Position numbers and translations under genes: made by a program | Assembly (NCBI RefSeq): GCF_003931565.1 | Contig: NZ_RRYI01000002.1 | Coordinates: forward strand, 372,001-436,000 | Source: Caulobacter sp. 602-1 | GTDB taxonomy: Bacteria; Pseudomonadota; Alphaproteobacteria; Caulobacterales; Caulobacteraceae | Length of the DNA stretch: 64,000 nt | Direction: 5' to 3' | Notes under the pieces: generated by a model | What the model was told of the DNA's origin: nothing | Databases searched by the model: none | What the model saw: the letters and a program-made list of their open reading frames with translations, nothing else | In this document: piece by piece, positions 57,203 to 64,000 of the stretch | Layout: each line of letters starts with the position of its first letter | Numbering within the stretch: the stretch's first letter is position 1

Positions 57203-59986
57203 ATGATCGGACTGAACACGAACGGCGGCCGCGCGCGCCACCTGGCCTGGCTGATGACCAGCTGCGCCGCCATCGGCCTGTTCTCGGCGACGGGCGCCCA
57301 AGCGCAGGCCGTCGCCGCGGCGGCCGCCGAGAACGCCCAGGTCGACGAGATCGTCGTCACCGGCAGCTATCGTCGCAGCCTGGAAAAGGCCGTGGACATG
57401 AAGCGCGAGACGATCGGCTTCTCGGACTCGATCGTGGCCACCGACGTCGCCAACTTCCCCGAGCAGAACCTGGCCGAGGCGCTGCAGCGCATGCCGGGCG
57501 TGACCATCGAGCGCAACAAGGGCCTCGGCGGCCGGGTCAGCGTCCGCGGCCTGCCCAGCGAGTTCACCTTTGTCACCATCAACAACCTGGCCACGGCGTC
57601 GGGCAGTGGCGGCCGTGACGTCGAGTTCGACATCTTCGCCTCGGAAGTCATCCAGCAGGTGACCGTGCAGAAGTCGCCGCGCGCCTCGGATGAGGAAGGC
57701 GGCATCGCCGGTTCGATCTACATCTCGACGGCCCGCCCGTTCGACTACAGCGGCCGCAAGCTGATCGCCTCGACCGAAGGCGCCTACAACTCGATCTCCA
57801 AGAAGACCGACCCGAAGGTCGCTTTCCTGGCCAGCGACACGTGGGGGAACTGGGGCGGTCTGGTGTCGTTCTCGGCCGCGCGCCGCACGAACCGCACCGA
57901 CTCCAACTCGGGCATCAACTTCCGCCCGATGTTCCGCTTCCTGGAAGCGGGCGGCACGCGCGCCTCGCAGGCCGCCGCCGTCCTGGCCCGCGACGCCGGC
58001 GTCGTCGTCAAGAGCAACACCAATCGCGACGAGACCGGCCGCATCATCTTCCAGGACAAGGTCGGCGACCGCGCCTACCTGAACACCCAGGACCAGTGGG
58101 GCGGCACCGCTTCGCTGCAGTACAAGCCCTCGGCCAATTTCGACATCGCCTTCGACCTGATGCTGGGCGGCTATGACGCGACCGAGGACCAGTACGACGC
58201 GGCCGCCTATTCGGCCTCGAGCAAGAGCACGCTGGAGACCATCCACAGCTACGACAAGACCACCCTGGCCGACTACAACATGGTCGTGCTGCGCGACGTC
58301 TCCTACACCGCGACCCAGCACGAAATGCTCAGCAAGGAGCAGATCAACAAGACCGACTACGCCCAGTTCGGCTCGGACCTGAACTGGCGCGGCGAGACCT
58401 GGAAGCTGCACGCCCTGGCCGGCTATTCGGGCGCCAAGAAGACGCTCGACTATTCGAACTTGAAGCACGTGGCCTACGCCCCGTCGCGCACCCGCTGGAC
58501 GGCCACCGGCGGCGAGACGATCAAGAGCGCCAATCCGGCCTCGATCGACATGTACAATTCGCCGTCGAAGTACCTGTTCGAGGCCTATGAGACGACGCTG
58601 GAGAAGATCACCGACGACAAGTACGCGGCCCAGGCCGACTACACCAAGGAGTTCTCGATCGGCTTCTTCCCGGCGCTGAAGACCATCCAGGTCGGCGCCC
58701 GCTACACCGACAAGTCCAAGGAGCGCCGCTACGGCGCGCTGAACATCCAGGGGCCGGGGCCCGGCAGCACAGCCTGGCTCAACACCCGCACCATGGCCGA
58801 CAGCCCGCTGACGCCGATCGGCGACCTGGTGCCGGGCGGCGACTACACGGTCCGCGACATCACCTGGAGCCAGATCTCCAACGACTACGCGCGCAAGACC
58901 TTCCGCTACGCTGGCTTCACCACGCCGTTCACGCCGGGCGACTACTACAAGGTCGATGAGAAGGTCACGAGCGTCTACGCCATGGCCGACCTCGGCTTCG
59001 ACGTCGGCCCCGTGCCGGTGGCGGTGAACGGCGGCGTTCGCTATGTCGACACCTCGATCACCTCGTCGGGCTACCACCAGGTCCAGACCTCGACCGGTGG
59101 CACGACCTATACCCCTGCGCCGGTGTCCAGCGACGGCAGCTACAACAAGCTGCTGCCGAGCGTGAACTTCACCGCCGACATCACCGACAGTATCGTGCTG
59201 CGCGGCGCAGCCTCGAAGACCCTGATGCGCCCGGCCCTGACCGACCTGGCCTACAAGCGCACGGCGAGCTGGAACTCGTTCCGCTTCACGGACGGCAACC
59301 CGAACCTGAAGCCGACCTTCGCCGAGCAGTACGAAGTCGGCCTCGAAAAGTACCTGCCGGAAGGCGGCCTGCTGGCGGTCTCGTACTTCAAGAAGAAGAT
59401 CGAGGGCGTCGTCCGCCAAGCCCTGACGGGCACGGTCAAGGGCGTCACCAAGTACAACGCCAACGGCACGATCGACGGCGTCTACGACTTCGACGTCTAC
59501 CAGCCGATCAACGCCGCGGGCTCGTACAATGTCGACGGCGTCGAGCTGGTGGCCATCGTGCCGTTCGGCCTGCTGTGGGAACCGGCCAAGGGCTTCGGCG
59601 TCAACGCCAACTACACGATCCTGGACAGCTCGCTGAGCGGCCAGTCGATCATCGGCGTCCCGACCCCGCCGGTTGGCCTGGCCGACAAGGCCTACAACCT
59701 CACGCTCTACTACGAGAACGACAGGTTCCAGGCCCGCGTCTCCTATAACTACAAGGGCAAGTACGTCGAGGGCATCGGCTACGAGATGTATCCGATCTGG
59801 CGCTCGGGCTATGGCCAGACCGACATCTCGGTCAGCTACAACGTCAACGAGCGCGTCCAACTGAGCCTGGAGGGGATCAACGTCACCGACGAGGTCACCA
59901 AGGGCTACACGATGGATCCGTCGTTCCCGACCATGTACGAGAAGTCGGGACGGCGCTTCTCGCTCGGCCTGCGGATGAACTTCTGA
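57203..59986 (+). CDS. TonB-dependent receptor next to the phospholipase-phosphatase gene
   Basis: The 927-residue receptor has a signal peptide (GAQAQA, cleavage about residue 35), a TonB box (VDEIVVTGSYRR), a plug with AEALQRMPGVTIERNKG and SVRGLPSEFTFVTINNLATA, and a large barrel ending FSLGLRMNF. The FSDSIVATDVANFPEQNLAE start is typical of the TonB-dependent carbohydrate-type receptors of Caulobacter. The substrate is unknown; lipid-derived, inositol- or phosphate-containing compounds are suggested by the adjacent enzyme and the downstream ECF sigma genes. A large perfect hairpin separates it from the sigma gene. Confidence 0.9.
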   Translation: MIGLNTNGGRARHLAWLMTSCAAIGLFSATGAQAQAVAAAAAENAQVDEIVVTGSYRRSLEKAVDMKRETIGFSDSIVATDVANFPEQNLAEALQRMPGVTIERNKGLGGRVSVRGLPSEFTFVTINNLATASGSGGRDVEFDIFASEVIQQVTVQKSPRASDEEGGIAGSIYISTARPFDYSGRKLIASTEGAYNSISKKTDPKVAFLASDTWGNWGGLVSFSAARRTNRTDSNSGINFRPMFRFLEAGGTRASQAAAVLARDAGVVVKSNTNRDETGRIIFQDKVGDRAYLNTQDQWGGTASLQYKPSANFDIAFDLMLGGYDATEDQYDAAAYSASSKSTLETIHSYDKTTLADYNMVVLRDVSYTATQHEMLSKEQINKTDYAQFGSDLNWRGETWKLHALAGYSGAKKTLDYSNLKHVAYAPSRTRWTATGGETIKSANPASIDMYNSPSKYLFEAYETTLEKITDDKYAAQADYTKEFSIGFFPALKTIQVGARYTDKSKERRYGALNIQGPGPGSTAWLNTRTMADSPLTPIGDLVPGGDYTVRDITWSQISNDYARKTFRYAGFTTPFTPGDYYKVDEKVTSVYAMADLGFDVGPVPVAVNGGVRYVDTSITSSGYHQVQTSTGGTTYTPAPVSSDGSYNKLLPSVNFTADITDSIVLRGAASKTLMRPALTDLAYKRTASWNSFRFTDGNPNLKPTFAEQYEVGLEKYLPEGGLLAVSYFKKKIEGVVRQALTGTVKGVTKYNANGTIDGVYDFDVYQPINAAGSYNVDGVELVAIVPFGLLWEPAKGFGVNANYTILDSSLSGQSIIGVPTPPVGLADKAYNLTLYYENDRFQARVSYNYKGKYVEGIGYEMYPIWRSGYGQTDISVSYNVNERVQLSLEGINVTDEVTKGYTMDPSFPTMYEKSGRRFSLGLRMNF

Positions 59987-60010
59987 GCCCGCTGGACGCC
60001 ATCACCGGGC

Positions 60011-60038
60011 GCGCTCCCCCCTTCGCCGGGGGGAGCGC
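60011..60038 (+). terminator. 11-bp GC-rich hairpin between TBDR and ECF sigma genes
   Basis: Perfect stem GCGCTCCCCCC with GGGGGGAGCGC, 6-base loop. It is followed by only two Ts, so it may be a weak terminator or an RNA-stability element. Confidence 0.5.
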
Positions 60039-60075
60039 TTCGGCGCGTCCCAAGAGGAGCGACTGGAGAGGCGGC

Positions 60076-60564
60076 ATGACGGGGCTGCGCGCCGAACTGG
60101 TGCTGTTTCTCCAGCGACGCGGCCAGTCGCTGGAGGACGCCGAGGACATCGTCCAGGAAACCTTCGTCCGTTTCCATCGGGCCGGTCACGAGATCGGCCA
60201 GGCCGACAGCCGGCCGCTGCTGTTCGCCATCGCCAAGAACCTCCTGAAGGACCACTGGAAGCAGGCCGGCCGCGAGCGGGCCCGCACCTTGTGGCTCGAT
60301 ACCGACGATACGACCGCGGCCTGGGAGAACGCGCCCAGCGAGGACCCGGCCGCCGACCGCCGCTCGATCGCCCGCCAGGACCTGGCCGGCGTCGCGGCCG
60401 CCATTCGCGAGCTGCCGCCGCGCTGCCGCGACGCCTTCCTGCTGCATCGTTTCGAGGACCTCAGCTATCGCCAGATCGCCGACCGCCTCGGCGTGTCGGT
60501 CAGCATGGTGGAAAAGCACCTGGCCGAGGCGCTACGTCGGCTGAAAGCCGCGCGGGGGACCTGA
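60076..60564 (+). CDS. ECF sigma factor (FecI-like)
   Basis: The 162-residue protein has sigma region 2 (DAEDIVQETFVRFHRA with LLFAIAKNLLKDHWKQ) and region 4 (LPPRCRDAFLLHRFEDLSYR then IADRLGVSVSMVEKHLAEAL). The ATG at 60076 follows GGAGAGGCGG. The FecR-type anti-sigma gene and an STN-domain receptor follow, the classic cell-surface signalling cascade. Its targets should include the receptor at 61810 and possibly the receptor at 57203. Confidence 0.9.
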   Translation: MTGLRAELVLFLQRRGQSLEDAEDIVQETFVRFHRAGHEIGQADSRPLLFAIAKNLLKDHWKQAGRERARTLWLDTDDTTAAWENAPSEDPAADRRSIARQDLAGVAAAIRELPPRCRDAFLLHRFEDLSYRQIADRLGVSVSMVEKHLAEALRRLKAARGT

Positions 60565-60648
60565 GGTGTCGCGCTTGTGGATCGTTGTGAAGATGCGCCC
60601 CGGGCAAGACCGGTCCACGCTGCTCATTGGGAAGGCCTAACCGCCAAG

Positions 60649-61650
60649 ATGCTCGATCGTCTCGCCAGCCTGTTCGAAGCCAAGCCGCGCACCGCGGAGG
60701 ACTGGGTCGTGCGCCTGGGCCGTCCCGATGCGCCGCGCTCGACCCTGGCGGCCTTCGAGCGCTGGCTGGCGGCCGATCCGAAGAACCTCGCCGACTATCA
60801 GGACGCCAAGGGTCTGCTGCGCGGGACGCGCGACCTGCGGGCCGAGCTCGTCGGCGAGCTGAACCTGATCCCGGCGGCGGCGATGGTCGCGCGTCGCCCG
60901 AAAAGGACCGGCTGGACGCCCGTGGCCTTGGCCGGCGGCCTCGCCGCCGCCGTGCTGGCGGTGGCCGTCGCCCCGACCCTGTTCAGCCGCTTTCAGGATC
61001 CTCTGGCCGGCGCCGCGACCTACACGACCGCTGTCGGTGAGATCCGCGACGTGACCCTGGCCGACGGATCGGTCGTCACGCTCGACACCGCCACCACCCT
61101 GCGCGCCAGGGTCGACGGCAAGGTCCGACGCCTCGCCTTGGACAAGGGCGCGGCCTATTTCGCGGTCGCCCACGACAGGGCCCACCCGTTCCAGGTGGCC
61201 TTGGCCGATCGGCAAGTCATCGTCACCGGCACCCACTTCGCCACGAGCCTCCGCGACGGCCGTGCCCGGGTGGAGCTGCTGGAGGGCTCGGTCGAGGTGA
61301 CGCAGCCCCGACCCTCGACCGAGCCCGTCCGTCTTGTCCCCGGCGACCAGGTCACCTACCAGGCCGGCGGCGCGGTTCGGCGCGAGGCCCGGATCGACCC
61401 GGCGACCGCCGTCGCCTGGCGCCAGCGCCGGCTGGTGTTCCAGGACGCGGCGCTGTCCGAGGTGCTGGCCGAACTGGACCGCTACACCGACGTCAGGATC
61501 CGCCTGGCCGATCCGGTCCTGGGCCGTCAGCGTGTCACCGCCATGCTGCCGCTGGACGGCCGCGGGACGGTGATCGACCGCGCCGCCAAGGTGCTGCCGG
61601 TGATGCTGAAGCGCACCGGTTCGGGCGAGGTTGTCGCCACGGCGAGATAG
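60649..61650 (+). CDS. FecR-family anti-sigma factor
   Basis: The 333-residue protein has an N-terminal DUF4880-type cytoplasmic domain (AEDWVVRLGR, LAAFERWLAADPKNLADYQ), one transmembrane helix (about residues 90-112), the FecR periplasmic core (GEIRDVTLADGSVVTLDTAT, VIVTGTHFATSL, ELLEGSVEVTQ) and a C-terminal STN-like segment (LSEVLAELDRYTDVRIRLAD). The ATG at 60649 is used; a GTG 72 bases upstream is in frame but less like the family. It sequesters the sigma factor until the receptor is occupied. Confidence 0.88.
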   Translation: MLDRLASLFEAKPRTAEDWVVRLGRPDAPRSTLAAFERWLAADPKNLADYQDAKGLLRGTRDLRAELVGELNLIPAAAMVARRPKRTGWTPVALAGGLAAAVLAVAVAPTLFSRFQDPLAGAATYTTAVGEIRDVTLADGSVVTLDTATTLRARVDGKVRRLALDKGAAYFAVAHDRAHPFQVALADRQVIVTGTHFATSLRDGRARVELLEGSVEVTQPRPSTEPVRLVPGDQVTYQAGGAVRREARIDPATAVAWRQRRLVFQDAALSEVLAELDRYTDVRIRLADPVLGRQRVTAMLPLDGRGTVIDRAAKVLPVMLKRTGSGEVVATAR

Positions 61651-61765
61651 GCGCTTCTCGCAAGAAAGCCGGCTCTTTTGGCCGCGCCTGCTTATCCTGC
61701 TCGGCTTGAACAACGCCGATCAGGGCAGGCTCTTCGCAAGTCTGTCACGAAGCGGCGGTACCAGA

Positions 61766-61796
61766 CCCCGGGGCGCCCAGCAGCGCCGGGGGTTTT
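61766..61796 (+). terminator. Terminator-like hairpin between fecR and the STN receptor gene
   Basis: Stem built from GGCGC with GCGCC, extended by CCCC with GGGG, a 6-base loop, then TTTT. It lies just before the receptor start at 61810, suggesting transcriptional attenuation between anti-sigma and receptor genes. Confidence 0.5.
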
Positions 61797-61809
61797 CACC
61801 AGTCGCCGC

Positions 61810-64000
61810 ATGTCTTTCCGTCGCGTGCCCGCCCTGACGATCGCGGCGCTGGCCGCGGCCGCGCCGGCGTTCGCGCAAGGCCCGGCGCCGCGCTTCGACA
61901 TCCCCGCCCAGGACGCCCGCGCCGCCCTGATGACCCTGTGCCTGAAGGCCGGCTGCGCCTTCGCCCTGTCGACCCAGCCAGGCCATGCCTATCGCGCCAA
62001 TGCGGTGTCCGGGACCATGCCTTGGCCGGAGGCTCTGAAGCGCCTGCTGGCGGGCACGGGCCTGCGCTACGAGATCGTCGACCGCGCCTCGGTGCGGGTC
62101 TGGGCCGAGGCGGCGTTCGCGCCGCCTCGCGCCGCGCCGGCTCCCGAAGCGCCGACAGACCTGGATGCGGTCACGATCACCGCCGCCTTCGTGGCCGGCA
62201 TCGAGGATTCTCTGCTCCAGAAGCGGCGCGCCGACGCCATCGTCGACGCCGTCTCGGCGGGCCGGATCGGCGAACTCCCGGCCGCCAACCTCGCCGAAGC
62301 CCTGCAGCGCGTACCGGGGGTGGCCATCGAGCGCGAGGTTGGCGAGGGGCAGTTCGTCAGCGTCCGGGGCCTGGGGCCGCTGTTCCAGTCGGTGACCCTG
62401 AACGGCGCGCCGGTGGCGTTCAACGAGAACATCCGCAACTCCACCCAGAGCGGCAGGCAGTTCCGGTTTCGCGCCCTGTCGGCCGACCTGCTGGCCGGGG
62501 CCGTGGTGGCCAAGTCGGCGACGGCCGATCTGGTGGATGGCGGCATCGGCTCGAACATCGACATCCGCACGGTGCGCGGGCTGGAGGGGGCGTCGTACCT
62601 GTCGATCCGCGCCGACGCCCACGCCGAGCTGCGTTCGGACGCCGTGTCGCCGGATGTCGCCATCTCCGGCCGCTGGCGGCGCGCCGACGGTCGGCTGGGC
62701 GTGGTCGCCGGCGTCTCCACCGAGCGGCGCGAGGTCCAGTACGACCGCTTTCAGGTCTCGCGCTATCGCGACCTTGTCGTCAACGGCGCGTCGTTGACCG
62801 TTCCCGAGGATATCCGAACCACGATCGAGCAGGAGCAGCGCGCGCGGACTACGGCCTTCGCCGGGGCCGAGTGGCGGGTCGCGCCGAGCGTCACGCTCTA
62901 TCTCGACACCCTGGCCTCGCGTTTCGACAACAGCATCCGCGAGGACCGCATCGTCTACGGGATCGGCGACTACGCGGCCCAGGTCCTGGCGGCGGGCGAC
63001 GCGCGGATCGAGGGGCGCACTCTGCTTGGCGGCCGCGTCACCGACGGCCAGATCGGCGACAATCTGGAGGTTTCGGACCAGGTCCACGAGAACGTCTCCG
63101 TGAGCCTGGCCATGAAGGCCGAGGCCGGCGCCTGGACGCTCGATCCGCGCCTCAGCCTGTCCCGCGCCCGATCCAACCTCGATACGCCGCTGCAGCGGAT
63201 CGGCGCGGTCAGCCCGCTGGGCGTCTCCTACAGTTTCGACCTGGGGGCCGATCTCATCGAGCGCCGCAGGGCGCCGCTGCTGTCGACATCGTTCGACCTG
63301 ACCGATCCCGCCCAGTTGACCTTCTCGCGCTATGGCGTCCGCGCCACCCATGTGGACGACCACGACGTCACCGGACTGGTCGCCGTCGAGCGACCGGTCG
63401 ACTGGACGCTGGGGCCCCTGCGGTTCGAGCGTCTGCGCCTGGGCGGGCAGGTCACCGATCGGGGGCGCGACTTCCAGCGCCGCGACCGCGAGGCCGCGCC
63501 ACGGTCTGGGATGGTCGTCGACGCCGGCTTCTTCGACATCGGCACGCCCGGCGAGGCTTTCGACCGGCTGATCGCCGCGCGACCGCCGGCCTGGACCTCG
63601 GCCGACTTCACCGCCTTTCGCGCCGGCTTCGTGCTGCCGGGCGAGGCCGACCGGGTGATCGTCGACGCCAAGGACCTGGTGCCGACCGGCGCGGATCTGC
63701 AGGGCTCCTACAAGGTCGGCGAGCGAATCCTGGCCGCCTACGGTCGCCTGGACTTCGCCACGAGCGTCCTGGGCCTGCCGGCCACCGGCAATGTCGGCTT
63801 GCGGACCGCCCGGACCCGGACGGACGTGACCGGCACGCTGCTGGGCGTCGCCCCGACCGGCTCCATGGACGTCAAGTCGGTCCGCTATGCCGGCGCCCAC
63901 GCCGTGGCCCTGCCCAGCGTCAACCTCGCCATCGCGCTGGATGAGCACTGGCGGCTGCGGCTGGCGGCCTCGCGCAGCATCACCCGGCCATCCTTGGCGG
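61810..64000 (+). CDS. STN-domain TonB-dependent receptor (FecA-like), C-terminus beyond the window
   Basis: The frame is open from the ATG at 61810 to the right edge (about 730 residues seen). It has a signal peptide (about residues 1-22, PAFAQ), an STN signalling domain (FDIPAQDARAALMTLCLKAG to LLAGTGLRYEIVDRASVRVW), a TonB box (LDAVTITAAF) and a plug (ANLAEALQRVPGVAIEREVG, SVRGLGPLFQSVTLNG). Part of the barrel is also present. The STN domain marks it as a transducer: ligand binding signals through the FecR-type protein to the ECF sigma. The substrate is unknown; iron chelates or organic compounds are possible. No stop is seen, so the gene is partial. Confidence 0.88.
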   Translation, partial: MSFRRVPALTIAALAAAAPAFAQGPAPRFDIPAQDARAALMTLCLKAGCAFALSTQPGHAYRANAVSGTMPWPEALKRLLAGTGLRYEIVDRASVRVWAEAAFAPPRAAPAPEAPTDLDAVTITAAFVAGIEDSLLQKRRADAIVDAVSAGRIGELPAANLAEALQRVPGVAIEREVGEGQFVSVRGLGPLFQSVTLNGAPVAFNENIRNSTQSGRQFRFRALSADLLAGAVVAKSATADLVDGGIGSNIDIRTVRGLEGASYLSIRADAHAELRSDAVSPDVAISGRWRRADGRLGVVAGVSTERREVQYDRFQVSRYRDLVVNGASLTVPEDIRTTIEQEQRARTTAFAGAEWRVAPSVTLYLDTLASRFDNSIREDRIVYGIGDYAAQVLAAGDARIEGRTLLGGRVTDGQIGDNLEVSDQVHENVSVSLAMKAEAGAWTLDPRLSLSRARSNLDTPLQRIGAVSPLGVSYSFDLGADLIERRRAPLLSTSFDLTDPAQLTFSRYGVRATHVDDHDVTGLVAVERPVDWTLGPLRFERLRLGGQVTDRGRDFQRRDREAAPRSGMVVDAGFFDIGTPGEAFDRLIAARPPAWTSADFTAFRAGFVLPGEADRVIVDAKDLVPTGADLQGSYKVGERILAAYGRLDFATSVLGLPATGNVGLRTARTRTDVTGTLLGVAPTGSMDVKSVRYAGAHAVALPSVNLAIALDEHWRLRLAASRSITRPSLA

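Noticed and set aside
1-64000. CRISPR arrays, insertion sequences, tRNA or rRNA genes
   Set aside because: No direct-repeat arrays, transposase motifs, tRNA-like cloverleaf stretches or rRNA-like conserved sequence were noticed on reading; a dedicated search was not possible.

Overview
The window is about 64 kb of GC-rich, gene-dense DNA. It carries four complete TonB-dependent receptors (TBDRs), a fifth cut by the right edge, several Tat-type leader peptides, NTF2-like and limonene-epoxide-hydrolase-like proteins, and local carbohydrate regulators. This combination suggests an oligotrophic, plant- or lignocellulose-associated alphaproteobacterium, most likely in the Caulobacterales (Caulobacter or Phenylobacterium type). 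That placement is inferred from gene style only, because no rRNA, tRNA or ribosomal protein gene is present. I see no insertion sequence, phage, CRISPR array or obvious pseudogene. The window reads as chromosomal accessory catabolic territory.

Layout. (1) 1-8.2 kb: a truncated tandem-TetR regulator, a glycerate 2-kinase, a three-gene periplasmic molybdenum oxidoreductase operon (triheme cytochrome c, 2Fe-2S subunit, molybdopterin subunit) and a thiolase with altered catalytic motifs. (2) 8.2-26.6 kb: a catabolic block with a carotenoid-oxygenase-family dioxygenase, two short-chain dehydrogenases, five NTF2/limonene-epoxide-hydrolase-like proteins, a TBDR, two acyl-CoA ligases, an SCP2-type thiolase, a nitronate-monooxygenase-like protein, a DUF1295 membrane enzyme, a dihydrodipicolinate-reductase-like protein and two 319-residue regulators, each made of two HxlR units. 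Copies of a CTTNCATAA motif recur just upstream of most transcription units here, so the block probably forms one regulon. The substrate is unknown; a stilbenoid, phenylpropanoid or terpenoid is plausible.

(3) 26.7-35.7 kb: a pectin-type locus with a LacI regulator, three phased LacI operators, a GH28-like beta-helix protein, a GH43 enzyme, a canonical GH28 polygalacturonase and a 1019-residue TBDR. (4) 36.4-44.9 kb: a nucleoside locus with a nucleoside hydrolase, a TrpF-like protein of unknown role, a PfkB kinase, a CNT nucleoside transporter, a TBDR, a LacI regulator and a phytase-type esterase. The promoters are joined by four copies of a TGAAACGTTTCA-type palindrome. (5) 44.9-55.0 kb: a periplasmic-propeller histidine kinase with a divergent NarL-type response regulator, an AraC regulator, and a six-gene operon with overlapping stop and start codons (isochorismatase-fold hydrolase, XapX, YtcJ-like amidohydrolase, DoxX, DUF1275, AlgE-like porin). 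(6) 55.3-64 kb: a phospholipase C-acid phosphatase fusion, a TBDR, then an ECF sigma factor, a FecR anti-sigma factor and an STN-domain TBDR cut by the window edge.

The common logic is outer-membrane import by a TBDR, periplasmic processing, cytoplasmic catabolism and a local regulator with identifiable operators. The best candidates for undescribed biology are the nucleoside regulon with its TrpF-like member, the CTTNCATAA regulon with its tandem HxlR regulators, and the overlapping six-gene operon.
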